64,000 bases of DNA. It comes from Galactobacter sp052108535. GTDB taxonomy: Bacteria; Actinomycetota; Actinomycetes; Actinomycetales; Micrococcaceae. The stretch's first letter is position 1; each line of letters opens with the position of its first letter. Below the pieces are notes generated by a model, which searched no databases, was not told the DNA's origin, and saw only the letters and a program-made list of their open reading frames with translations. The position numbers were made by a program, and so were the translations under genes. The stretch covers positions 1 to 64,000 of the forward strand of contig JBQDZM010000004.1 of the NCBI GenBank assembly GCA_052108535.1, in the 5' to 3' direction. This document shows positions 43,110 to 51,662 of the stretch, piece after piece.

Positions 43110-45158
43110 TCAGCCCTGGCTCAACCGCCCCAACGCGGACAGAATGGTCTTCTTGTCCCCCGTGCCCCACAGCGGCGGCAGGCTGGAACGCAGGAAGCCA
43201 CCGTAGGACTTGGTCACCAGACGTGAGTCCAGGACGGCGACGACGCCACGGTCGCTCACGGAACGGATCAGGCGGCCAGCCCCCTGGGCCAGGCGCACGG
43301 CCGCGTGCTGCCCGGAGACCGCGAGGAAACCGTTGCCACCGTGGCGCGAGACGTCGCGGGCCCGGGCCGTGGCCAACGGGTCGTCGGGCCGAGGGAACGG
43401 GATCCGGTCGATGATCACCAGACGGCAGTTGGGACCGGGTACGTCCACACCCTGCCATAGGGTCATGGTGCCGAAGAGGCAGGTGCGTTCGTCCTCGGAG
43501 AAGGTGCGCACCAACTCCGGGATGCTGGCATCTCCCTGACAGAGGATAGGCACGTCGAGCCGCTCCCGCATCGCAGCGGCGGCCTCCTCGGCGGCCCTGC
43601 GGGAAGAGAACAGCGCCAGGGCGGCGCCGTCCGAGGCCTTGATGAGGTCGGCGATCTCGTACAGGGACTCGTCAGAGAGCCCGCGGCCCGGTGCGGGGAG
43701 GTGCTGGGCCACGTAGAGCATGCCCTGCTTGGGGTAGTCGAACGGGGAACCCACATCGATCCCGTCCCACTTCGGCGCGCCCTCCCCCAGGAGTCCAAGA
43801 TCTCCGGCCACGGGATCAAAGCGGTTGCCGAGCGTGAGGGTGGCGGAGGTCAGCACCACGGTATGCCCGTCGAAGAGCCCCTCCCTCAGCTGCGAGGCCA
43901 CAGAAAGCGGGGCAACCATGAGCACGGCCGGCGTGGACTCGTCCGGAACCACGTAACCCTTGCCGGGTTCAAAGGAGCCGGGTCGGGAGGCCCAGACGAC
44001 CTCGCGTTCCTCGTCCGCGCCGAGCAGTCGTTCCGCGAGCTCCACGATCTGCACCAGTTCGCTGCGGGCGGTCTGCCGCCCGCCGTCCGGTGCCTGGCCT
44101 GGCTCCGGCTTGGAGTCCGACAGCGCCAGGCGCGCGGCCTCGCGGACCATGTTCACGGCGTCGGACTGTTCCTCATTGAGTCCCCGCGGCATGAGACCGG
44201 TCGGGATCCCCACGGTGGCCTTCGTCAGCGCCAGCGCGGCATCCTTGAGCCCCTTGGTCGCGACCCTGAGATGCTTACGGCTCAACGAGGCCGCACGGTC
44301 CACCGAGTGCGCGGAGAACGGTCGCGTGACCGAGGAGGTGACTCGGTCCTGGAGTTCGTGCGCCTCGTCGATGATGACGGAATCGAAGTCCGGGAGGACG
44401 GCTAAGCCCTCGAACGCGGATACGGCGAGCATGGCGTGGTTGGTGACCACGACGTCGGCCTCTGCGGCGTGGCCGCGGGCTCTTTCCGTGAAGCATTCCT
44501 CCGCCAGCGGGCAGGTCTGCGCGCCGAGGCATTCCATGGAAGACACGGACACCTGCCGCCAGGCCTTGTCGGAAACGGAGGGAACGAGTTCGTCGCGGTC
44601 GCCGGTCTCCGTCTCCTCCGCCCATTCCCGCACGCGCACAATGTCGCGCCCCAGCGGTGTGGATGGGCCGTCAACGGGTGCTGGGGAGGACGGTTTTCCC
44701 CCGGCCGCCTCGACGCTGAAGAGCGCGTCCTCGTCATCCGGGTAACCACCGCTGAGTTTGTACTTGCACACGTAGTTGTTGCGGCCCTTGAGCAGGGCCA
44801 CGTCCATGGGGCGCGGCAATTCGTCCTCGATGGCCTTCAGCAACCGCGGAACATCTCGCTTGACGATCTGGGACTGCAGCGCGAGCGTCGCTGTGGAAAC
44901 GATGACCGGTTTGTCCGCATCCACCGCATGTTTGAGCGCGGGAACCAGATACGCCAAGGATTTACCCGTACCAGTTCCGGCCTGCACCAGCAGGTGACGG
45001 CCCTTGGTCAGCGCCTCATCGACGCGTCTGGCCATCTCCTGCTGGCCCTCACGCGCCTGCCCACCCAGACCGTCCACGGCCTCGGCGAGCAGGCGCTCGA
45101 CGTCCAGGTCCCCCTCATCCACGCTGGTACTCACGTCTGTGCCCGCTTCTGCGCTCAC
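43110..45158 (-). CDS. dinG: DinG-family ATP-dependent DNA helicase
   Basis: Superfamily 2 iron-sulfur helicase of 682 residues related to DinG/XPD. It has Walker A AGTGTGKS at 60-67, a cysteine cluster for an Fe-S centre (VCKYK and LGAQTCPLAEECF), DEAH box VIIDEAHEL, and C-terminal motif LVIIDRIPFPRPDDP. It probably unwinds blocked forks or R-loops. It is coupled to hflX by an ATGA overlap. Confidence 0.94.
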   Translation of the reverse strand: MSAEAGTDVSTSVDEGDLDVERLLAEAVDGLGGQAREGQQEMARRVDEALTKGRHLLVQAGTGTGKSLAYLVPALKHAVDADKPVIVSTATLALQSQIVKRDVPRLLKAIEDELPRPMDVALLKGRNNYVCKYKLSGGYPDDEDALFSVEAAGGKPSSPAPVDGPSTPLGRDIVRVREWAEETETGDRDELVPSVSDKAWRQVSVSSMECLGAQTCPLAEECFTERARGHAAEADVVVTNHAMLAVSAFEGLAVLPDFDSVIIDEAHELQDRVTSSVTRPFSAHSVDRAASLSRKHLRVATKGLKDAALALTKATVGIPTGLMPRGLNEEQSDAVNMVREAARLALSDSKPEPGQAPDGGRQTARSELVQIVELAERLLGADEEREVVWASRPGSFEPGKGYVVPDESTPAVLMVAPLSVASQLREGLFDGHTVVLTSATLTLGNRFDPVAGDLGLLGEGAPKWDGIDVGSPFDYPKQGMLYVAQHLPAPGRGLSDESLYEIADLIKASDGAALALFSSRRAAEEAAAAMRERLDVPILCQGDASIPELVRTFSEDERTCLFGTMTLWQGVDVPGPNCRLVIIDRIPFPRPDDPLATARARDVSRHGGNGFLAVSGQHAAVRLAQGAGRLIRSVSDRGVVAVLDSRLVTKSYGGFLRSSLPPLWGTGDKKTILSALGRLSQG

Positions 45159-46759
45159 GAAGCGACGACGAAGTCGCTCAGGGCGGCCGCCAGCTCGGGC
45201 TTCACGATGACGCGCAGGTGCGTGCCGTCCTCGCCGTGCTCGGTGGAGAGGATCTCCGCGTCCGGGGAGTACAGGCGAGAGACCATGTCACCGCGGTCGT
45301 AGGGGATCACCAGGTCCAAGGGGACGGAGGGGCGCGGGATCAGCGCGGAGAGCTTCTCCAGCAACTCCTCCAGCCCCTCACCCGTGCGGGCGGAGACGCC
45401 AACGACCTCACGATTCGAGTGGCGCAGGCGCTCCACTGCGAAGGGTTCTGCCAGGTCGACCTTGTTGGCGACGATGAGCTCCGGTACCTCCGTCGCGTCC
45501 ACATCCGCCAGGACTGCGTGCACCGCGGCGATCTGGCCCTCAGGGTCGGGGTGCGAGGCGTCCACGACGTGCAGCAGCAGGTCCGCGTCCGCGGCCTCCT
45601 CCAGCGTGGAGCGGAAGGCCTCCACCAGCTGGGTGGGCAGGGAACGGACAAAGCCGACCGTGTCCACCAGGGTGAACCCGATGCCGTCGGGCGTCTCTGC
45701 CTGCCGCACCGTAGGGTCCAGGGTCGCGAAAAGGGCGTTCTCCACGAGCACACCTGCGTGCGTGAGGCGGTTGAGCAGGGAGGATTTCCCCGCGTTGGTG
45801 TAGCCGACGATCGCCACGGAAGGCACCTCGTGGCGCTTGCGATTGGCGCGTTTGGCTTCGCGGGCTGGTTTCATCCCGGCGATCTCACGGCGCAATTTCG
45901 CCATGCGATTCCGGATGCGACGGCGGTCCAACTCGATCTTGGTCTCACCGGGACCGCGGGAACCGATACCGGCGCCGGCAGCCACCCGGCCACCTGCCTG
46001 ACGGGACATGGACTCACCCCAACCGCGCAGACGCGGCAACAGGTATTCCAGCTGAGCCAATTCCACCTGCGCTTTGCCTTCACGCGATTTGGCGTGCTGG
46101 GCAAAGATGTCGAGGATCAGGCCGGTGCGGTCGATGACCTTGACCTTGACCACGTCTTCTAGGGCGCGACGCTGCGAAGGAGCCAGTTCGGAATCCACGA
46201 CCACGGTGTCCGCGCCGGTGGCTTCGACGATGTCCTTGAGTTCCAGGGCCTTGCCGGAACCGAGGTACGTGCTCGGGTCCGGCTTCAGGCGGCGCTGGAT
46301 GACGCCGTCGAGCACCTCGGAACCGGCGGTTTCGGCGAGCGCGGCCAACTCGCGGAGGGAGTTCTCTGCGTCCTCTAAGGTGCCTTCGCTCCAGATGCCG
46401 GCCAGGACCACCTTTTCCAGGCGCAGCTGGCGGTACTCGACCTCGGAGACGTCCTCGAGTTCGGTGGAGAGTCCGCTGATGCGGCGCAGCGCGCGGCGCG
46501 CCGCCAGGTCTTCTTGGTCGCCGTCGAAGCCGGAGTGTTCGCGGCTGACGTCGGAGAGGGCTTGGGCGCGGCCGCTGCCGAGTCCGGCGTGGTCGCTGCC
46601 CGACGGCGCGTGCCCGGCCTGCTCTGTTTCGCCGGTTTCCGCTGCGGCGGACTCGCTGCCGCGCGCCGCGCGGGCGTCATCCGCTGCGAGAATGCGGGCG
46701 ATGGTTGCGTCGATCTCGTCCGATTCCAGGTGCTCGGACGGGGTGTTCGAATGGGTCAT
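45155..46759 (-). CDS. hflX: GTPase HflX
   Basis: Ribosome-associated GTPase that splits stalled ribosomes. The 534-residue protein has a low-conservation N-terminal extension (about 1-85), the glycine-rich GRVAAGAGIGSRGPGE, and G-domain motifs G1 GYTNAGKS, G3 DTVGF and G4 NKVD. Strong AAGGAG precedes ATG at 46759. Transcribed with dinG. Confidence 0.95.
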   Translation of the reverse strand: MTHSNTPSEHLESDEIDATIARILAADDARAARGSESAAAETGETEQAGHAPSGSDHAGLGSGRAQALSDVSREHSGFDGDQEDLAARRALRRISGLSTELEDVSEVEYRQLRLEKVVLAGIWSEGTLEDAENSLRELAALAETAGSEVLDGVIQRRLKPDPSTYLGSGKALELKDIVEATGADTVVVDSELAPSQRRALEDVVKVKVIDRTGLILDIFAQHAKSREGKAQVELAQLEYLLPRLRGWGESMSRQAGGRVAAGAGIGSRGPGETKIELDRRRIRNRMAKLRREIAGMKPAREAKRANRKRHEVPSVAIVGYTNAGKSSLLNRLTHAGVLVENALFATLDPTVRQAETPDGIGFTLVDTVGFVRSLPTQLVEAFRSTLEEAADADLLLHVVDASHPDPEGQIAAVHAVLADVDATEVPELIVANKVDLAEPFAVERLRHSNREVVGVSARTGEGLEELLEKLSALIPRPSVPLDLVIPYDRGDMVSRLYSPDAEILSTEHGEDGTHLRVIVKPELAAALSDFVVAS

Positions 46760-46910
46760 GATCTCCTTGGAGGGCGGGGCCTCAAGTCTACGCGGGCACG
46801 GCGGTGCCCTGCGGGCAGTTTCGTGTGCTGTGGATGAACATCGGCGCGTTGGCGCGCCGGGAGCTCACAGGAAGATCATGTAAGTCATAGACAAAACCCT
46901 ATCACTCCCT

Positions 46911-47002
46911 CCGTTAGACATTCGAGCGGTCTTCTGGTCAGGTTCATGTCCAACGGCCGTTGGACAGAAACGCGTCCAAACAAGCGCTCGAATGTCTAAC
47001 GG
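46911..47002. repeat. Dispersed repeat, head-to-head pair
   Basis: Two 46-bp units face each other (46911-46956 and 46957-47002), each starting CCGTTAGACATTCGAGCG at the outside and meeting as TGTCCAACGG at the centre. The outer 18 bp and inner 10 bp are perfectly inverted; the middle differs. It lies between divergent hflX and the methyltransferase gene, so it cannot be an ordinary terminator. Confidence 0.92.
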
Positions 47003-47106
47003 AGGTTGGGGAGAGTGGGGTGTCGTGGCGGTCCGGGAGGACGAACGCGCTCAGCCTCCATCCGGTGTTGCGCAGGTGCGGATTGTGCCCCGATAAACTG
47101 GACCAC

Positions 47107-47757
47107 ATGCCGCAGACCCACTACTTCACCGACAATCCCGATTCCCCGGAGCGTCGCCGTACCGTTCGCGTCGAGTTGGCGGGCCAGGAACGCGAGGTCG
47201 TGACCGCGAACGGCATCTTCTCCCCCGATGGCCTGGACAAGGGCACGGCCGCGATGCTCAGCGCCGTCCCGGAGCCACCGGCGTCCGGAACGTTCCTGGA
47301 TATCGGCTGCGGCTGGGGGCCGCTGGCCCTGACCCTGGGTTTGAAAGTGCCCGACGCCTCGGTGTGGGCCGTGGACGTCAACTCGCGTTCGCTCGGCCTC
47401 ACCGAAACCAACGCGGCCGCGCTGGGCGTGGCCGCGTCGGCGGATGCCGACGCCGAGGCGTCGGGCACTGACCCCGGCGTGCGGGTGGCACTTCCGGAGG
47501 CCGTGCCGGCCGAGATCACGTTCGACCTGATCTGGTCTAACCCGCCCATCCGGGTGGGCAAGCAGGTGCTGCACGAGATCCTGCTGACCTGGCTGCCCCG
47601 GCTGAATCCGGGCGGCGAGGCCTACCTGGTGGTGCAGAAGAACTTGGGTTCCGATTCGCTCCAGGCCTGGATGGAGCAGAACCTCGATGACGACTTCACC
47701 GTGGAGCGCTTCGCCCGGGTCAAGGCGTTCCGCGTCCTGCGAGTCTCCCGCGCCTGA
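47107..47757 (+). CDS. RsmC-like class I methyltransferase
   Basis: A 216-residue SAM-dependent methyltransferase of the MTS/RsmC type. It shows motif I FLDIGCGWGPLAL, an acidic AVDVNSRSLGLTETNAAALG and the catalytic N6/N2 motif SNPPIRVGKQVLHEI, typical of rRNA guanine methylation. Only the catalytic domain is present, as usual for actinobacterial members. ATG at 47107 matches the family start though the ribosome-binding site is weak. Confidence 0.88.
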   Translation: MPQTHYFTDNPDSPERRRTVRVELAGQEREVVTANGIFSPDGLDKGTAAMLSAVPEPPASGTFLDIGCGWGPLALTLGLKVPDASVWAVDVNSRSLGLTETNAAALGVAASADADAEASGTDPGVRVALPEAVPAEITFDLIWSNPPIRVGKQVLHEILLTWLPRLNPGGEAYLVVQKNLGSDSLQAWMEQNLDDDFTVERFARVKAFRVLRVSRA

Positions 47758-47763
47758 TCCTCT

Positions 47764-47822
47764 GGTACCCGTATCCGGCATAGGCACCCCGTTCCGGGTT
47801 CCCTGCGCCGGATACGGGTACC
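47764..47822. terminator. Bidirectional terminator before dapF
   Basis: A perfect 16-bp inverted repeat (47764-47779 with 47807-47822) encloses a 27-base loop that itself contains ACCC/GGGT. It starts 6 bp after the methyltransferase stop and ends 3 bp from the dapF stop, serving both. Confidence 0.88.
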
Positions 47823-47825
47823 AAC

Positions 47826-48761
47826 TCAGCCGAGGGTGCCGGTCGCAACCCGGAGGGCCGGTCCGGAGAGAATCACGTGCTCCCCATCCGCGGCAGGCCG
47901 GAAGCGCACGCCGCAGACCCCACCAGGGACCTGGACGGCCCACGCCGCAGCGGCCTCACCCGCCGACCCCGCCCAGGCGCGCGTAGCGACGACCGCCGCG
48001 CAGATCCCCGTGCCGCAGGACAGGGTCTCCCCCACGCCACGTTCGTGAACACGCATGGAGATCATGGCGACGTGATCCTCCACCAGCGGATCGGCCGGCA
48101 CCACGTATTCCACGTTGATGCCGTTGGCCGGCTTGGGGTCCACCTCGGGGAGCTTACTTAGGTCAAGACGCGCCAATTCGGCGGTGTTCGCCAACGCCAC
48201 GACGGTGTGTGGGTTGCCCATGTCCACGCTCAGCGAAGGGCGGGCCACGTCCAGACCGGCGGTCGTGACCAGTGAGTCCATGGCGCTCTCCTCGGCCTGG
48301 GCCGGGTGGAGATACCCCCAGGGCCCCATGTCGACGCTGTACCCGTCACCGCTACGCTTCACAACCTTCACACCTGCACGCGTGCCGATGTGCAGCCCGG
48401 TGTCCGGGATTTCCGCCAGGCCGTTCAGGGTGAGGAAGTGCGCGTAGGCGCGCACTCCGTTGCCACACATCTCCGCGATGGAACCGTCACCGTTGCGGTA
48501 GTCCATGAACCACTCGGCTTCAGCGTCAGTCGTCAAAAGTTGCCGCCCCTCCGGCAGTTGCTGAGAGCGCACCGCGCGAATGAGTCCGTCCCCACCCACA
48601 CCGAGGTGACGATCGCACAGCGCCGTGACCTGTTCTGCAGTCACGTCCCGAGCGCCTTCAGGATCCGAGAAGATCACGAAGTCATTCCCGGTGGCGTGCA
48701 GCTTCTGGAACTCGAGTCCGGCGAGCGCGCTCAAGTGGGTTTCGGCAAGGCGGGGGTCCAT
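47826..48761 (-). CDS. dapF: Diaminopimelate epimerase
   Basis: Interconverts LL- and meso-diaminopimelate for lysine and peptidoglycan. The 311-residue protein has both catalytic cysteines, in MCGNGVRAYAH and LSCGTGICAAVVA, and the N-terminal HATGNDFVIF. It lies on the same strand as miaA and miaB but is separated from them by the accessory genes at 48.9-53.5 kb. Confidence 0.96.
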   Translation of the reverse strand: MDPRLAETHLSALAGLEFQKLHATGNDFVIFSDPEGARDVTAEQVTALCDRHLGVGGDGLIRAVRSQQLPEGRQLLTTDAEAEWFMDYRNGDGSIAEMCGNGVRAYAHFLTLNGLAEIPDTGLHIGTRAGVKVVKRSGDGYSVDMGPWGYLHPAQAEESAMDSLVTTAGLDVARPSLSVDMGNPHTVVALANTAELARLDLSKLPEVDPKPANGINVEYVVPADPLVEDHVAMISMRVHERGVGETLSCGTGICAAVVATRAWAGSAGEAAAAWAVQVPGGVCGVRFRPAADGEHVILSGPALRVATGTLG

Positions 48762-48888
48762 GACTCACCAGCCTACGGGTTCGACGGGTCGACGGTGTAA
48801 GGCGTTATCCACAGGGGAAGAACTGGGGGTCCGCTCCGCTCTGCGAATGGGCTTAAATCTAGTGCCATGAGGAAGGGATATCGCTACC

Positions 48889-49467
48889 ATGACAGCCATG
48901 AACACGGCCGCTCAACGCCAGCATGTAGAGCCGTTCCTCCCGCACGGACGGCCGTTCACCCGCGCCGACCTGGACCGGATGCCAGATGATGGCAACCGCT
49001 ACGAACTCATCGACGGGGTGCTTTTCGTGAGCCCTGGACCCCGTTCCGTGCACCAAGAGGTTCTTGCGAACCTCCACTTCACCATGAGGTCAGTCTGTCC
49101 TCGACATCTGCGAGTACTCTTCGCGCCCTTCGACGTCGCTCTCTCGTCCGATACCGTAATGCAGCCCGATCTCCTGGTCATCCCCAAGGAGGCCATCAAG
49201 GAACGCGGCATCGACGTCGCCCCTTTGCTCACTGTTGAGGTGTTGTCACCGTCAACTCGTAGCGTTGACCTTCTGCTGAAGAAGGATCGCCTTCAGCGCG
49301 CGGGCTGCCCGCATTACTGGGTCATCGACCCTGACGAACCGTCCATCACCGCCTGGACACTGGTCGATGGCACATACCAAGAAGTCGCGCACGTCACCGA
49401 CGGCGAAGCTTTCCGTGTCGAAGATCCGTTCCCCGTGAGCTTCACGCCGGAATCGCTACTGAATTGA
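48889..49467 (+). CDS. Uma2 (DUF820) family PD-(D/E)XK nuclease-like protein
   Basis: A 192-residue protein with the Uma2 pattern GNRYELIDGVLFVSPGP, MQPDLLVI and LLTVEVLSPSTRSVD followed by a lysine pair, which together supply the PD-(D/E)XK-type residues. Members are often annotated as putative restriction endonucleases, but biological roles are poorly known. No methylase partner is nearby. It begins the accessory segment. Confidence 0.85.
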   Translation: MTAMNTAAQRQHVEPFLPHGRPFTRADLDRMPDDGNRYELIDGVLFVSPGPRSVHQEVLANLHFTMRSVCPRHLRVLFAPFDVALSSDTVMQPDLLVIPKEAIKERGIDVAPLLTVEVLSPSTRSVDLLLKKDRLQRAGCPHYWVIDPDEPSITAWTLVDGTYQEVAHVTDGEAFRVEDPFPVSFTPESLLN

Positions 49468-49750
49468 GCCGTCCGGCGACCCCACCAAGGAACGCGCATT
49501 TCTCATTCACACGCCCACTCGCCCCCAACCATCGCCGGATCGAGACTAAGGAATAAATGGCCCCGGCGACCCTCGACACGCGTGATCCTTCTTTTTCGGG
49601 CTCGCCCGTGCCTCGGTTCCGAGCCCGAGTGCAACGCATCTGCAACGCTGACCCGTGAACTCTGGATCCGATTTTGGAACAGTGAGGCACGTCACTGATT
49701 CCGTTCCGCATGGAACGAGCACGACCAACCCGACGAAGGAGTCGCAACTC

Positions 49751-50110
49751 ATGAGCTACCTGGACTGGAAAGAGTACAGAAGCAACCTGGTCAAGGGTGT
49801 TGGGCGCCTGGGCAAGCTCCGCCCCAACGTCGCCGCTGCCATGGATTTGTTGGGCAAGCCGGAGGAGGGTGACGCCCTCGATGCCAAGACCCGTGAGCTG
49901 ATTTCCCTGGCCGTGGCCACGACCACCCGTTGCGACGGTTGCATCACTGCGCACACCACCGCTGCGATCGCTGCCGGCGCCACCCGCGAGGAAGTCGCGG
50001 AAGCTCTCTCCGTCGCGATCGACCTCAACGCCGGCCCCGCGCTCGTCTATGCCACGCGGGTACTGGATGCCTACGACGACCTCGAGGGGAAGACGCCAAC
50101 CGGGCACTGA
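49751..50110 (+). CDS. Carboxymuconolactone decarboxylase / AhpD-like protein
   Basis: A 119-residue protein with the AhpD-type redox motif RCDGCITAHTTAAIAAGAT (Cys-x-x-Cys plus His), indicating thiol peroxidase-like activity. ATG at 49751 is preceded by AAGGAG. It lies 14 bp before an SDR gene, so the two could form an operon. Confidence 0.88.
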   Translation: MSYLDWKEYRSNLVKGVGRLGKLRPNVAAAMDLLGKPEEGDALDAKTRELISLAVATTTRCDGCITAHTTAAIAAGATREEVAEALSVAIDLNAGPALVYATRVLDAYDDLEGKTPTGH

Positions 50111-50124
50111 CCTACCATGAGGGG

Positions 50125-50931
50125 ATGAGCAGCGATCCCCTGGCACGCGATCGCCTGCCGTTGGGCGGCCGGGTGGTCATCGTGACCGGCGTGAGCCGAC
50201 GGGCAGGGATCGGCTTCGCGCTGGCCTGTCGCCTTGCCGCCTACGGCGCTTCGCTGGTGTGCCACCACTTCTCTACGCACGACGATGCCCAGCCGTGGGG
50301 TCGCGACGATGTCGCCGCGGTGCTCGACGGCGTTCGCTCGCACCTGGTCGGGTCCGCCCGGTTGGTCTCGGCGGGCGGTGACCTGACGGTCACGGGCGCG
50401 CCGGAGGCCCTGGTGGCCCGTGCGCTCGACGAATTCGGTCACGTGGACGGGCTGGTGTGCAATCAGGCGCTCTCCGGGTCCGACGGGGCTATAGGTTCGC
50501 TGGATGAAGACATGCTGGACCGGCACTTCGCGGTGAACACCCGCACTTCGATCCTATTGGCTCAGGCTTTCTGGGGCTCACATACCGACCACAGGCCTGG
50601 ATCGATCGTGTTCATGACCTCCGGCCAGGGGCTCGGCCCCATGCCGGGCGAGGTGGCGTACGCGGCATCAAAGGCAGCCCTGGCCGGGATCACCTCGACC
50701 GTGGCGGATCAGCTTGCCCAGGACGGCATCCGCGTCAACACCGTCAATCCCGGCCCCGTGAACACCGGATACGGGACGCCACAGATGTGGGAGGAGGTTG
50801 TCCGACGCTTCCCTGGTGGTGGACCGGGCCTACCCGACGATCCGGCCAGACTGATCGCCTGGCTGCTGACTGACGAGGCTTCTTGGGTCACCGGCCAGGT
50901 CATCAATACCGAAGGCGGGTTCAAGAGATGA
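50125..50931 (+). CDS. Short-chain dehydrogenase/reductase
   Basis: A 268-residue SDR oxidoreductase with the nucleotide motif VIVTGVSRRAGIGFALA (residues 18-34), the catalytic YAASKAA with an upstream Ser in FMTSGQG, and the C-terminal VINTEGGFKR. FabG-like proteins of this kind act on unknown substrates. Its stop overlaps the GNAT start (ATGA), so it is coupled to it. Confidence 0.88.
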   Translation: MSSDPLARDRLPLGGRVVIVTGVSRRAGIGFALACRLAAYGASLVCHHFSTHDDAQPWGRDDVAAVLDGVRSHLVGSARLVSAGGDLTVTGAPEALVARALDEFGHVDGLVCNQALSGSDGAIGSLDEDMLDRHFAVNTRTSILLAQAFWGSHTDHRPGSIVFMTSGQGLGPMPGEVAYAASKAALAGITSTVADQLAQDGIRVNTVNPGPVNTGYGTPQMWEEVVRRFPGGGPGLPDDPARLIAWLLTDEASWVTGQVINTEGGFKR

Positions 50932-51596
50932 GCACCTATCAACGCCTCAGATCGGCACGGCTCGACCAATCTCGTCCGGCCGACGTCGCCGCACTGGGAA
51001 CACTGCTGACCTCGGACCCCGCGCACTCACTACGCATCAACAGTCGAGACCCCGTGCCAGAAGATGCCATCGACGTACTCACTTCACGTCCACCCGGGCT
51101 AGATCCCACCGCCAAGGTCGACCTCGGGCTCTGGGACGAAACGGGTGAGCTGGCCGCTTTCGCGGACGTGCTTCGGGCATGGCCACGGCCCGACGTCGCC
51201 CACATAGGGTTGCTCTTCGTCCATGGGGCACACGGCGGCGCCCAGCTTGGCTTGCGTATGCACCGCGAGGTGCTTTCTCTGGCTGCATCGTGGCCGGGTA
51301 TCCATCGCCTACGCATCGGCATCGTGGAGACCAATGCCGACGTGGCCGAGCCGTTCTGGGCGACTCAGGGATACACACCCACCGGAGAGACGTCGGTTTT
51401 CGAGTCTGGGCCGGTGGTGAGTCGAACCAGGATCTGGGAGCGCGAGGCAGGAGTACATGCCCTGCCCGGTGGGCTCGAACGGATGATCCGGGACGGGCTT
51501 GCCTCAGAACCGAAATCCTCCGGAAGCACCGTATACGCAGCCCCACTCGTCACCAAGGGTAGCGTCAGCGACCTCGTGGCCAAACAACGGCGATAA
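50928..51596 (+). CDS. GNAT family N-acetyltransferase
   Basis: A 222-residue protein with a GNAT core; the acetyl-CoA-binding region is around HGAHGGAQLGLRMHREVL, and the C-terminal strand is ATQGYTPTGETSVFESG. About 50 extra residues follow the core. Substrate is unknown. It is translationally coupled to the SDR gene. Confidence 0.78.
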   Translation: MSTYQRLRSARLDQSRPADVAALGTLLTSDPAHSLRINSRDPVPEDAIDVLTSRPPGLDPTAKVDLGLWDETGELAAFADVLRAWPRPDVAHIGLLFVHGAHGGAQLGLRMHREVLSLAASWPGIHRLRIGIVETNADVAEPFWATQGYTPTGETSVFESGPVVSRTRIWEREAGVHALPGGLERMIRDGLASEPKSSGSTVYAAPLVTKGSVSDLVAKQRR

Positions 51597-51662
51597 CGAC
51601 CTTGCCATCCACGCAAAGCCCCTCGCTGTCGCAGGACGCTTCCCCCATCATCTGCGCTCCTC

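Noticed and set aside
46960..47106. N-terminal extension of the methyltransferase
   Set aside because: The open frame begins inside the dispersed repeat; family homology starts at MPQTHYF, ATG 47107.
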